Positions 22,863-35,483 of a stretch of 64,000 nucleotides of DNA are shown one piece after another (positions within the stretch are counted from its first letter, which is position 1; each line of letters starts with the position of its first letter). The stretch spans positions 1 to 64,000 of the forward strand of contig JAFEUB010000792.1 in the NCBI GenBank assembly GCA_024529925.1, read 5' to 3'. Position numbers and translations under genes: made by a program. The notes under the pieces are model-generated. The model saw nothing but the letters and a program-made list of their open reading frames with translations, was not told the origin of the DNA and ran no database searches. This stretch comes from Ophthalmolycus amberensis (lineage: Eukaryota; Chordata; Actinopteri; Perciformes; Zoarcidae).

Positions 22863-25737
22863 GGTTGCACCCAAACACTTTGCCTAGAAAATGAATTACA
22901 GCCATCATGTCCATGATCTCATTCTTCTGGTCTGAAACATGCTGTAGATTGACCGGCAAAATTGAGGGCTTCGCCTTCAACATGACAATGAAGTACAAAG
23001 CCACATATGAAAGTCGGGTTTGAATTACATATAAAAAACTTAATTTCTTAGTTATATTTCTTTATTATATATATCTATCTATCTATCTCTATATATAGAG
23101 AGAGAGAAATTACATAACACAAAAACTTTTCAGGGATTGAATAGTTTTTCAGTGTTTTGGTCAAGGACACACTGCTCATGGACGTACATGGACTGCCACA
23201 GAGATCACACCTGTGACCTGCTATTTATGGGACAATCTCTCAAACCAACACCATACTGTTATGTGAGCAGAATTAATTTACATCACCACTAATGTCATTC
23301 ATCAGCAGCAGCGTCCACTCAACATAAACAAAGGCCAATGAGCACAAACAGATTCAAATATATATGAAAAAACAATTCCAACGTGAATACTGAAAATAAA
23401 ACCCTTGGAATTTTTCTCTTTGCAATAACAAACAAACTCAGGCTTGAATTGATTTAGCTATACATATGTTGACCTCATACAGTAAATCTGTTTTCCACTC
23501 CAGCTGAAGTTCTGCTGTATGTCATTTATTGATATACTGGTTCATTAAAGCAGCAATTTAGTGTCCAAACGAAAAATTTTTTTGGAATATGTGACTCCAC
23601 AATAATATAAGTTATTCCTATTATGTTGTATTGCTTTATGATAACAGTGTACACAGTGAGTGCATCCTCTCTTAAAATTGCATTATGATCGACAAATTAA
23701 GCCAAAATATTAAAAACGTTGGCACTACCCGAGAAGAAAGCCTATTTCCTTAAACCATGTTTTTACAATAGCCTATTGCAGACCTAGAGGAGATTAGTAG
23801 GAGACAGATATTTCAAAGCCTTTGTGTGTTGACATCTACAAATAAATAGACTGTCTACGCAATGCGATACAAGTATTAGTCAGACCCAGCACATGCCCAC
23901 ATGCCTGGCCCTCGGCAGAGCAGCATCACTGGTTGTTGTCTGCTTAATTTTCCTCTGAGAGATTATTTGCACTCGCTTTGAGACCCAAACAAATGCTGAA
24001 ATACTCCGAGAGTGTGTCACTAAGAGGGTAAATAAATAAATTGGGTAAAATCTTGACAGGTTATTACACCATGTGGGTTAAGAAGGAGGAAGCTCCAGTA
24101 ATCCATTATTTAAAGTTTGTTTTGGACTTCAAATTAACTGCTTTGAAAAGAAAGTCATTGCTTACAAGAGTAAAAGAGTCCAGGCAAAGCAGACCATTTT
24201 TAAACCAAAGCAACTTAAGAATACATCATGCATTTTACATGTAGTCATTTTTGAAGTACTTCTGCTCGGAGTGTTCCTGTAGGGCTGTAATTTCATGCCA
24301 TTTCTCTTTTCAGACACATTTCTAGAATGTGTAATCTACGGCGCAGTGCCATGTTATTTTTGAAAAAAATCAAACAATGCAAAGACATAAATAAGAGTAA
24401 AGACAAATTATGAAGAAAGAATTGGTCAACAATGAGTAAAGACGAGGGAGAACAGTAGAGACAGATGTTTTCACTACCTAAATGACAAATGACCTGCACC
24501 TAATGTCAGAACTGGTGAGAGCTTTAGCCAATCATTCACTAAAATCTCCCATCCTTTTTTTGTAGAAAACTCCAAATGCTTGACAAAGCACAAAGTAATG
24601 TCAGTCTGCGTACTTGAAATCACTGAAAAATGCTTGAATGCTGATGTGGTTATTTTCATCGGCGTGAAACCCATGAATTATGAATAAAAAGTGATGAAAC
24701 CTACAGTAACTGTCTGCTCCCCTGAGTCCAAATCTGTTAAAGGCAAAATAATGTGAGGGTATGGAACGGGGGCGCTGGGTGGACAAGTGTCTATTGTAGT
24801 GCACATTTACACCTCTGCAGGTCACAGCCAGAGAAAAACACAAAACACTGTTATCTCTCGAATTTAATCCTCAGAACCAAGTGTCAAGTACTTCAATTTG
24901 ACATCATTTTGTAGACACTCAATGCAACAGTAGTGTTTTAAAGTGGGATTTATTCCGTTGTGGTTGCACAGCCAATGTGCATGGAGTGTTTACTAGACTT
25001 CCCAGGCTGCAAATATCATTCAAGTTCAAACAAACATGAACCACAACACATTAAACACGCCATTCACTCTGCATATATGCAGTAATAGCCCACCATACTA
25101 TCTGTTCATGACTTTTTTTGTAGAAATCTTTGAAAGCAACATTGTTAAGAAACAATCACCTACTAACCCTCTGTCTGTATTGGAACCGCAATAATGCAGA
25201 TACAGGTCTATTAATTTCATCACAATACCAAGCAGTTGTCTACTAGGAGCTACATTAGCATGTAACTTAATGCAATGGCGTTTTAGATTTACAGTGTCAG
25301 GACAGTACGTGATGTGACATTCATATCGCACAGCGAAAAATAATAGTGTCACGGTCAGGGTAGCGGATGGGTGCCCAATCCACTTGACTTTGACACTGGA
25401 GGCCTTGGTTCACATAATGTTCTCTTGTGAAAGTCAGTGCTGACTTTAAAAATAAATGTAACCCTGATAGCTAGACCATATTACACAATTGTATGACCTT
25501 GACACAGAATTTTTCTAAGACAATATTAAAAAACAAGCATTACTTTTACTTCAATCTAAAAATGTGCATGTGAAGGTCATTCTTCTATTTTTAGTATGGC
25601 TTTTTAAACACTGGTTTCCCAAAATGACTTTTCCTCGCACAACCACCAGGGCAATGATTGTACATATCAGGTGAAACATAGCAACATGTTTTCAATGAAT
25701 TGGCACAATATTTCACACAGCCATTGATGGTTCCCCT
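22863..25737. other. Non-coding; short palindrome and possible old repeat
   Basis: Contains a TCTA microsatellite ending in the perfect 16-bp palindrome TCTCTATATATAGAGA (23086-23101). Around 23152-23250, GGTCAAGGACACACTGCTCATGG and CACCTGTGACCTGCT, then CAAACCAACACC, resemble the tail of a teleost SINE-like repeat, in old form. The remainder shows no exon or RNA gene. Confidence 0.45.
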
Positions 25738-26036
25738 ACGTTGCATCCAACTGACTTTGTTGATCCTCTGCCTCTCCTTCTAGCGCCACCATAAGGTCAA
25801 ATTCCAGTTTGTCCAATACTTTGGTACATGACTGAATACCTGCAAAACTGACATTCCCATCAGCCTCAAGTATACAATGTGTTCAGTGTTAATCACGGTA
25901 TATAACATGAGCAGGATATGCTAAACTACAAAATATCTAATCTTGTTACCACAAACATGTTAGCATTGTCTTTGTGAGCATTTTAGCATCTGGCTCAAAG
26001 CGGTACTGTGCCTATAAGCACTACCTCACAGAGAAC
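25738..26036 (-). repeat. Teleost GCTAACA-type dispersed repeat
   Basis: On the plus strand this reads CTTCTAGCGCCACCATAAGG, TCAAATTCCAGTTTGTCCAA, TACTTTGGTACATGACTG, AATACCTGCAAAACT, GACATTCCCATCAGCCTCA, ATGTTAGCATTGTC, TTGTGAGCATTTTAGCAT and CTCAAAGCGGTACTGTGCCT. In opposite orientation it is the familiar fish repeat with 'GAGGCTGATGGGAATGTCATTAGTTTTGCAGGTATT' and runs of 'ATGCTAACA'. A short plus-strand piece of the other end lies at 52826-52882. It is non-coding. The family name is not known to me. Confidence 0.7.
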
Positions 26037-26039
26037 ACC

Positions 26040-26069
26040 TTATTATTAATATTATTATTATTATTATTA
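26040..26069. repeat. (ATT)n microsatellite
   Basis: About ten ATT units with one imperfection, exactly between the older minus-strand repeat and the SINE start. It may derive from a SINE or repeat tail. Confidence 0.9.
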
Positions 26070-26284
26070 GGGTCGCCGTGGCTCAATGGGTAGAGAGGGT
26101 CGTCCGGCAACTGCAAAGTCGGCGGTTTGTTCCTTGACTACTACATGTGCTGTGCCGAAGTGTCCCTGAGCCCCTCATTTCTCCCAAGGCGCTTCTCAGC
26201 AGCCCACTGCTCCCAATAAGCTAGGGATGGGTTAAATGCAGAAGGTACACTTAATGTATGTGTGTATATGTATATCACGACTCT
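26070..26284 (+). mobile_element. tRNA-promoter SINE-like element
   Basis: GGGTCGCCGTGGCTCAATGG opens a tRNA-like promoter. The A box TGGCTCAATGGG (26079-26090) fits the consensus exactly. The B box GGTTTGTTCC (26124-26133) is one base short of consensus. The body continues GAAGTGTCCCTGAGC, CCCAAGGCGCTTCTCAGCAG, CCCACTGCTCCCAATA, CTAGGGATGGGTTAAATGCA and ends near TATATCACGACTCTAATCAAA. This word order is that of an abundant teleost SINE. It is not a tRNA gene: no cloverleaf 3' half follows. Moderately diverged; no longer active in appearance. Confidence 0.8.
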
Positions 26285-28220
26285 AATCAAATTTAGTTTA
26301 AAATGTCGTTTTTTTTATTTTTTAAGTTTAATAATTTTGTGTGTGCCTGTGGGCTGTATGTGAAACCCACGTCCCATGTTTTCAGATTGTAGAATACTCT
26401 TGTGGCTAATTATTGAAATATTATTTTCAGATGCAGAGCGGTATGCTGCTTTTGGATGGTTGTTGGAAAAAAAAAAACTTGTATCCTTGACCATTCTCCT
26501 TTCAGTAAATAATTTGCACTTGCAAGGATGCCTGCGGGCTGTAACATGTTTTGTGAAGTTTTGTACTTGTCAAGGTACTTTAACTGACAAGCAAGTATGT
26601 TTTACCAAAAGCACAACAACAAAAATGTTCCCACACCCCGGTGAAATGAAAACGATGTTCAGAAAATAAAATATTTGAATTTCTTTCTTTTTTTGTTGCC
26701 TTGAGTTTTGACTCTAACAAAGCAATATAAGATACAAACAAGTTCCGCTTGACCAACACTGGTCATCCACTGGTGACAGATCCACTGCCGTAGAATACAT
26801 TGAATACTTAAATACTTAAGTGACTTTACATCTGGTAAATTGGCAGTATAAACATTTATATGTTATATTAATATTATTGGTAATGACTGAAAGTCATGCT
26901 TGGCTGACAGTACCAATCAATCTTACAGAATGGCAAAGGACACTGGCACCCAGTAAGTGAAGAGAACTGTGCCTGCTCGTTGGTTTATTAAGTGGAAAAA
27001 ACACTGCTAATTGGCTAAAAACCTATACTTATCTCCCATAAACAGTGTAATAACTGCAGACCTTTTTTCTTAATATTTTTGGACGAGATTAGAGAGGGTA
27101 TAAGCAACAATAAATCAGGTTCCAATCTGTCTGCTTCCCTCATGTAGGTAGGGGTGGAACCTCCCATTTGTTGTGGTAACTTTATATCAGCAGTGCCTTA
27201 TTTGTGAAAAAAGAGGCTGCAACAACAATTTGTCATGTATCAAACCATAACACAATATTTCAATTCCTTGAATGTATTATTCGTGTCAGAGTGCTGGCTC
27301 TCCCTATAGGAATTATCAAGGGCCCTATGTTTTCTAATTCTAAAGCATCAAGAGTTCGCTCAGCAGAGCAGATGAAGACAGAACAGCCAGATACAATCTC
27401 CTGGAGGTGGAGCAGCAGAGCATAAAGAAATGATCATTTCAGGAAGTAGATATTTTATATCTGCCTTTGTTTGGCAAATATTTAAATAGTGTCAGAGTAA
27501 GATTGCTCAGTGTTCTCTGGTCATATGGCGTAACCATATCAATTCGATTTACATACATGTAACTATCATGGTGTATATAAACTAATCATTTTAGCAGGTC
27601 GGTGAGGTATATAAGCATAGATTTTGGGTAATTGACACACTCTGAATCAAACCCTGAACAATAAATCACACTGACATGCCGTGGACAGAGTAATAGCCTA
27701 AAGGCAACTCTGTTGGTTTTCGCTTGATCAGCAAGATTGAGAAAATATACAAATATACAGGAAAAATGTCTGCATTAAGGTATCACAAGGAATGACAATA
27801 ATTAGTCACTGTGAAATTTATTGAGACGTTACTTAACCTTTGGTGGTATTTTCGTCTTTCAGCACATTTTACACAACCCAAGAAATGAGCTGCATACAAT
27901 TCCATTCTAATTGGAAAAGTCATTCAATCCCCTCATACCCGTTTTCGCAAAGTCACGTTTTAAAGTGATCCAAAGTTCCAGTTTGTGGCATTAATGGTTG
28001 GATTTCCCGACTTAAAATTTCTACTTTTTTTTACCTCATTGGAAAGCTGAGCAGTGGTTAAGATACATTGTTTACTCAAGTACTGCCCTTAAAGTTTCTC
28101 TGAGAAAATGTATGAAGCAGAAAACTACTTTTTGCTCTGTAAAGATATAGTGGAGTAACGTCTGCCTGAGCAGAGAATGAAGTCATTCTTCCTCCCTGTG
28201 TTTCTGCTCTATGTTTACGT
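26285..28220. other. Non-coding, nothing recognised
   Basis: Open frames such as 26376-26669 carry no domain. No repeat family recognised. Confidence 0.5.
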
Positions 28221-28395
28221 AGCTGGCCCGGCAGCGTATGTCTCTTAGTACATGTGAGCGTGCCCCACTGGCTAGCTCATTACCGCTACTGTGCATTGCT
28301 CTCGTTCGGCGTTTGCAGCTTGGTTGCAGAAGCGTAGCGTCCACCCTTCGGTCCCTCCAAGTGAACACTGTGAGCTAGGCCAGCACCGTTGCCAT
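28221..28395 (+). repeat. Dispersed repeat, three-copy family, copy C
   Basis: AGCTGGCCCGGCAGC, ACATGTGAGCGTGCCCCACTGG, AGCTCATTACCGCTACTGTG, GCATTGCTCTCGTTCGGCG, AGAAGCGTAGCGTCCACCC, and AAGTGAACACTG follow the order of copies A (1430-1675, minus) and B (14613-14715). It is GC-richer than its flanks. No terminal repeats identified. Confidence 0.6.
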
Positions 28396-31320
28396 TGTTT
28401 GCTGTTGTTTGTTAGTTAACTGTTAATGTTCTCAATTTTGGATTTAGCACATTAAGTACAATTCTGTACTTTCCTTGAGTATTTCTATAATATATTACTT
28501 AATACTTTGCCACTACATCTCAGAGGTAAGCATGTTTTTACCTCATTACAATTATTTACAGTGACTTTGTAAATTCAGATAACCTATGAAACTATGATAA
28601 AGAATTGTATTGATTAACTACACAAAATGATATACAATCAATAAAATGATTTCCATTTTGACCAACAACATTAAAAGCTGTTTACATAGTAATGTACATA
28701 TAACAGGTATATAACAATACAATCAATAATATAAAGCTCTGAAAGTAGCCATTAATGAGTACTAATACTTTTGATCCATTTTGCTTTTACTTACCGATTT
28801 AAAAAACAAACAAACACTGAATCTACCAGTGGAGTAGACAGAAACATAAAAATATGGAACAAACTTTAACATTAATACACCAATGTTCAGTCTATATCAA
28901 ACAAATAACACTGAAAGACAGCAAGCTGAATAAAAATCCTAATCATGCGACAGAAGTATGAAATTTGAGTGGAGATTTTGTGCAAGCTATTCATCATTAC
29001 TTTGCCTAGAATAATGCACATTACAACTGCAGTCAGATGCGGTGGTCTCTATGGAGACAGATAAATGATACATTACACACCAAGAGGAATACTGCTAACT
29101 GCAACGGTTTAGGTTTCATTATAAAGTAAAACAATGAGCAGATCAAACCTTTTTCGCTCAGAACACAATCACTCACAATGAAGGGCCCGACGATCCCACC
29201 CTCATCCAGAGGACGATCAAAGCCCTTCTCTGAGTGAGCTGCATATTGGTTCCTCAGTGTTGTTTTCAATTTCGCCAGTATGCAAATTTCCCCCCACAGT
29301 TCCTTGGGAAGTAATGAGGAAAATAAGAAAGCTCTAACCCCAGATGAAAAGGAAATGGCTTTTGAAATGGCACGCACTATATTATGGTAGCACACCCAAA
29401 AACAAATAGAAACAAACCCTGTCGCAAAATATTGGCTTTAAACATGAACAAAATATAGGAACATACCTTTGGTTGTCCATTTGTGCAATGAAGATACATT
29501 GCATGCCGTTTTGCAATAATATCATGGAAGGAAAATGTTCCCCCATGAGCATCATCATATATCAGTAAAAATGATAACTGTAACAGAACATATTAGGAAA
29601 TAACACGCGCAAAGTGTTAATTATCTAAGGTGCGATGTACAAGGTTGTAGTAGTTAATAAAATTGGTAATAATTAGTCAAATTCATTTAAGAATAATTAT
29701 TAGTTCAGATGTACATGTGATTTAACTGAAAATGTTTTATGAATACAGACAGTCTGAGAGTGAGCGTCACTGTTTCATCTACTGATTAAAAATAGGTCAC
29801 TAGACAGTTATTTTCTGTCTTGGATCAGGCAAGCGGAGTCTAGACTGTGTTAATTTATCACCTCTTAAATGACAAAGCTGACTACACTTGTAATGCCAGC
29901 CTTACATTGCATGACTTATCGTCTACATCCACAAAGTCACGTCAGTGTGGCTGAGATTTACTCAGTTACTTATGAAAAAAGGACATAAAGACGGAGACAA
30001 AGAACTTCTGTTGAAGGATTTGCATTTACAATATTCCTTATACATACCAGTTGGAAACGAAGCATATTGCAGCATATGTCAAAAAAAAAAAAATCATGAT
30101 TATTTTTATCTTTAACGTTTTTATGAATGCAAAGAAATGCATTTGCCGATTCTAAAGTTTGACTTTTAAACTAATAACTTGTATCACCCACAGTAATGAG
30201 TGAAGGGAGAATTGTATACCTCTGGTTGTCTACGGATAAGGATCACAGTAATGCATGGAGGCAGATCTTATATTGCTTCACTTGAGTGTCAAAACATATT
30301 GATTTGCAATGTGAACCTAGCAGAGCGTAAAAACCACAAGCCATGGGCTTATGGATTTACTTGTATTCTGTAACAATCTTTGAAGACGCCCCCCTCCCTT
30401 ATTAACCTTTATTTACACAGCGAAGAGTTTCTCCTGAGCAAACGCTGCTGCTGAATTATACAACCTCCTCTATAACCTTTAGACTCCCATATGATTGTAT
30501 CTGTGATTGTGCAAACATATACTTCTTTATTATTATGTGCATTTACCCATTAAGTCTAGTTTCTTAAAGTTTAGTACGGTATAAGCCCATTTACAGTGAG
30601 CCAAAAAAAGGACTTGAACTGAGATTGTGAGAAACGCATTCTCTGGTTCATCTGAGAGTTTGGCTGCTGTGTTTGATGTGTACGGTTATTAGTGAGTGTG
30701 AGTGTTCGAGCAGCCAGAAGGTAGACTGCAGATCTGCAGTAATCAATTATAGCAATGCACAAATCCATTTTCAAGGTTATTGAAAGAGAATACCATCTTC
30801 TGAGGTGAACAAAAATATGATTGTGATTTAATTTGCCTGGATGCGATTGGCAGGAAAAAGCATTGAATCATTCCATTGAACAAAATGTACAAAGAGTGGA
30901 AAGGTAAACATGTCGATGGAATTGAGAATATACATTAATTGTACGTGGCTCTTTTGCTTTCTCAGTGTCTGACACCGCTTCTGTTGAGTGGGAGCTTAGT
31001 TTGAAACCATCTAATAAGAATTAATCTCATTCTCTCCTTGTCACACCTGTCTTGCAAAGGCCCATCTGCTGCCTAGAGACTTGTTTAATTGTTTTGCTGA
31101 GCCTCTCAACAAATACATTGTGCTGGTCGAGGTGCCAAAGAGAAAGTCCATAATCACCTGATTCCACCTTTCAGTAAATCCCTGTCAAGTTATTAGATGA
31201 ATAGTAGATGATGCAGTGTTGTTTGTAGTTTTTTGTAGGCATGGGGAGTGTTAGATTAATATATTGCACACTTATGTTAAGTATATTAATTCTAATAAAA
31301 ATGTTAAAAAAATGTGAAAT
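28396..31320. other. Non-coding, nothing recognised
   Basis: AT-rich. The minus-strand frame 29033-29395 (120 codons) has no recognisable domain or splice context that I trust. Confidence 0.5.
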
Positions 31321-31549
31321 GAACTGTACTTTTATTGCGCTTTTCTAATCTTCCGACCACTCAAAGCGCTTTAACACCACCTGTCATCATTCACCCATTC
31401 ATATACCGCCGGCACAGCTTGCGGGAGCATTTTGGGGTTCAGTGTCTTGCCCAAGGACACATCGACGTGGACTAGCAGAGCCAGGGATCGAACCGCTGAT
31501 CCTCTGATTCAAGGACACTCCTGCTCTACCACTGAGCAACAGTCGCCCC
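31321..31549 (-). mobile_element. tRNA-promoter SINE-like element
   Basis: On the minus strand it starts GGGGCGACTGTTGCTCAGTG. The A box region TTGCTCAGTGGTAGAG lies at 31524-31539, and a perfect B box GGTTCGATCCC at 31484-31494. The body then reads GTGTCCTTGGGCAAGACACT, GAACCCCAAAATGCTCCCGC, GAATGGGTGAATG, AAAGCGCTTTGAGTGG and ends AAAAGCGC(A)ATAAAAGTACA. This is the layout of a common teleost SINE family, and it is less diverged than the copy at 26070. The promoter boxes look intact. No clear target-site duplication was found by eye. Confidence 0.85.
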
Positions 31550-33589
31550 AACTGAAATGATTAAAGTGTCCCTGAAAAAAGATGTATAACATGACATATT
31601 AAAGACATGATATACATACTTATATAGTCAGTGTTCCTCCTCATTTTTAGATTTTTGTCATCAATCCTATCAGTTATGATTGTATTTTATTCCCGATTTG
31701 CTTGAGAGAGCTTTAGAACACAAGCCACAATACCCTGACATGAGTGATCATGCTCTGTTGGGTCTGGTACATTTTCAGTCCTGGTGACAGAAATGGCCTG
31801 TTGCTTCTTCCCTAAATCTATTCAGAAGAGATTTCTATATAAATATGTTGGTGTCTTGGATGTTGCTTTGGCTCATCAAAAAAATGAAATTGTGCATCCT
31901 CTCATCACTAGAGCACACACCATCCTAATTTGTTTTTGAGTGTTGTTATCATAGCACCATGCTTTAATTCATAAGTGCTTAGGATCTGGATTTGGATTTT
32001 TGAGAACAGGGTGGATGGGAGTAGAAAGGACTGAGTGTGAGACTAGCTACTTGAAATAGGCTGCCCAGCATTGATTTGCACATGACCCATGACCCTAAAG
32101 ACGCTGTGTTGATGCTACTTACGACCTGTAGATCTGCTGTTGGTGGTAGGTGGGAGCCCTTTGAGTTGGTTTTCCATGCTCAGAAATGGTGGGAGGGGGC
32201 ACCCTGGTCGCTCACAAGCTAGAGTGTGTTCCATTAACGCTGAGTTCATACCGCAGCGACCCTCTCTCTCTCTACTGTCTCCCACACGATCAAATAAAAC
32301 ACAAATGCCAAAAAACAATCTTCAAACAAAAGGAGGTGGTTGGGTGGACACTTTAGTATTTCAGTAATGGCTCTTTTTGACATGGCTGTGATTTTTGTTC
32401 TCTGATGTCTTTACTGCCTATAACAGCTTACAGTGTATAAATATATCAGAGGACATTTTGTGTCCAGATTTTTTTTTATTGTAGAGACAGGGATGCACAT
32501 TAGTGTGATATTTGTGATTCTGCTCTGAGGTCATATTTCCTCTTCAGGTGAGTGTCACCAGGATATTATATCTGGGACAAGACTGATGGGCAAATATATT
32601 TTCTTCTTGGTCAATGCTTAGTGGGACAGAGGCTGTGATAAACGGTAAAAGACCTTTTACATTTGGGTGATGAATAAATATAGGCACCCGAGATGCATCA
32701 ATGACAAAGCTACATGTAGATCAGGTGTCCCCCGTCACATGATTGGATCAAGTATAGATCAATTTAATTATTCATGGTGATCTTTACACCCAACCTGACC
32801 AACAGGTTATTGACAGTGGTGGAGTCTCTCCGTCTCTTTCTCTCTTCTTTTACCAACTCTCTTTCTCCCGCTCAGAAACACGTACACGCATGCATTTTTT
32901 TAAAATCATTCAGCTCATTAAAAACAGTCTGTAACAGTGTTTTTTAAATGAATTAACATTACCCGTTGTCCATGTGATATTAATTGAACACATTATTGAG
33001 TCCGCTTTGTTGCTTTCTTATCTCACTGACACAGGTGTTAACACAAAAAACACCTCTTACCGCCGCAATGGTTTGCCAGCTGTCATTTGTAATGTGATGT
33101 CATTGTTTGTGTTCACAAGCATAGATGTAGTTACAAGAAAAGATGAGAAATAAACTAAATATATCACATCAGAGTGCAGGATCTGCAACCTCTTTGATAT
33201 CCCGCATCAATCTACACTTTAAAAAAAATGTGCCTAGATGTATTAACTGCTTTCGACCACAGTGAAAATGTTGTTTTTGAAAAACTTAAGAAATATGGAT
33301 TGAAGCTGGAATTTAAAAATGATTACACCTATCTTTTTTCAAAAAAGTTAGACTTTTGGACTGAGACAATTAGAGAGACGACTGAGCAATGTCACTTTCT
33401 TTGAGCATGTGTTTATTATTATCAAAAATAATCGTCATTTGAATGTCAACATTATGAAAGAAGCTTAGAAGCATTCAGTAAACCCCTACTAATTATCTCT
33501 GAGACATGTGAAAAATTTAGGTTTTGAAGTTCTTAATTATGGACATTATATGTTACAATGTGTTTACTTATGGAGGTTTAGACCAAGAA
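31550..33589. other. Non-coding, nothing recognised
   Basis: Unassigned. A run of T/C words near 32830-32870 is the only simple-sequence feature. Confidence 0.5.
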
Positions 33590-34003
33590 ATGTGTTTGAG
33601 TGTCTGTGTGATCAGGTTTGAGGAATGTGCTGGAGCGGGGGTTGGGCGAAAGTGTCTGCTTGAGGTGTTGGAGAAGAACAATAGCCCAAGAGCCAAAGGG
33701 GGTTGGAAAGTATAGCTCCGTGAGGTATTAGACAGGTCAAGAGTCAAGGAGGGGCTTATTAGACAGGTCAAGAGTCAAGGAGGGGCTTGTTGGACTTCAG
33801 CCAATCGATGAGCTGAGAGATGTAACTTTGAGGGGACAAAGGTGTTTGAAGCTCTGGGGGATTTCAGATATTCTGTGCTTAAGAAGATTCTGTTGGTTTG
33901 AACTTAAACCTGCTGTTGTGTTTTGGAGGCGATTGAGAGCACGTGGCTGCAGGAAGGGGGGGGGGGCGATTTCTCCCTGTGTTCAGAAGTTCGGACCTAA
34001 CAG
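33590..34003 (+). repeat. LTR-like stretch (uncertain)
   Basis: About 410 bp, GC-richer than its flanks, beginning with TG and ending ACCTAACA. It holds a perfect tandem 31-bp duplication as U3 enhancers often do (33727-33788). A TTAAGAAGATTCTGTTGGTTTG stretch sits where a polyadenylation signal would be expected. No target duplication, primer-binding site or retroelement gene was found next to it. If real, it is a solo LTR of an undetermined element. It may equally be unrelated sequence. Confidence 0.25.
33727..33788. repeat. Perfect 31-bp tandem duplication
   Basis: Two identical adjacent 31-base units (33727-33757 and 33758-33788), each beginning ATTAGACAGGTCAAGAGTCA. Exact identity suggests a recent duplication. 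Confidence 0.97.
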
Positions 34004-35436
34004 ACACTGCATGCGAGAGACGTACTTTTAGCTGAAAAGCTAACCGTTGTGCAGTTTCGATGAGGTGCGATCGTATCACTTTTAGAAGCTTTGTTATCCT
34101 GCCTTGTAGTGCATTGTCTTTTTTGAAACTATTTTAAATGAATCCATAATGATAAATGCAACACTGAATTTTTCTGTCATTATTTATCCATTTTTGCTTG
34201 TTGAAAAAAGTTAATTTTGTTATCCGTCTAGCAATTCCTGTTGCCTTGAGCTGAGTCTGTCAACCAATCAGAGGCTGAGTTCCTGCACAGCAGCTCTAAT
34301 CTCAGACACCTTGCTCAATGGAATATCATGACATAAAAAAAAAAAATCAATGTGGTAATAATGTATAATATTGTAAACTCTGGTCCACATGACTGTGTTC
34401 AGACAACATAACAAATACACATTTAGGAAAAGTATTAGGCTGAAAGGCTTGTGGTTTTTATTAAACTGAGTTATTTGCATTATTAATTAAAATCTAAACT
34501 GTCTGTCACACTGTCCTGGCAGTCCTAGTGTTAATTAGTGGAGATATGCCTATACAAACCACAGCAATATTATGTGTCTGACCAGTGTTCATCTGGTGCG
34601 CAAATGTGTGTTTGCTGGCAACACAGCAGCACCTGCATAACATACCAGTGTCAGGTGCATATTTGCACCGATAGCATAAGATACATGGGCCAGGCGTCTT
34701 GGCTCAATGAATTAATGAAGTTGTGCTGTTTTATTACTCAAACATCACAAAACGGTGACCAGAAAACTTTCAAGTCAGCCATTATGATGCTCAGCAAGTG
34801 TCAGGCCTATTGTTGACGAGATGCTTGAATCCATCATAAATGTAAGAGTGGGTCATTGTGGCCAACATTTCATTATTTACAGTATTGCACAAGAAGAGCT
34901 AGCATGCAGTAGGTGTATAAGGGCAATCACACATGTGTATTTCTCACCACAAAAAAGCTCTGTGTTATGAAAGGCATTGTTCAGTCTCCAAGCCACATTT
35001 ATATTCCACAACACCTGTTTTAGGGCAGAGTGCATTGCCCAGCACCTTGTTGCTCTACATCCAACTGCCCTCCTGAAAAGAGGAATTATCTTCTCGAACT
35101 CTGTGGAAACAGGGTGCAGAGCCTTTTATTGACAAAAAAAGTCCTGGGCCAAAGGTTTCAGTTTCTGACAGATTTCCCAGCAGACTATCTGTGGTCTGAC
35201 TGAACTGGACTTGACTGGTCTGTTTTGAAATAGTATTGTTATTGAGGGCTAAGCAGGTCTTTGTGCTGTTTTCTTAACAAGTAACTAAATAATTAACTAA
35301 ATCCAGTTGAAACCTAGTGAGAAAAAAAAGTGTTGTACTGCTATTAGCCTGTTTAGGCTAACGCTTGTGGTACATATGCACGTACACTGTGTTGCATATT
35401 TGGCTACACCTGTTCAGAACAGGAGACGGTTAGACA

Positions 35437-35483
<47 letters not shown>

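Noticed and set aside
26070..26140. Apparent tRNA gene with A and B boxes.
   Set aside because: No cloverleaf 3' half or acceptor stem follows; the downstream sequence is SINE body.
29033..29395. 120-codon open frame, minus strand, with hydrophobic residues toward its C-terminal end.
   Set aside because: No signal peptide at the start, no motif, and composition typical of translated AT-rich DNA.
31484..31549. Apparent minus-strand tRNA gene.
   Set aside because: The boxes belong to a SINE; the sequence after the B box does not complete a tRNA.
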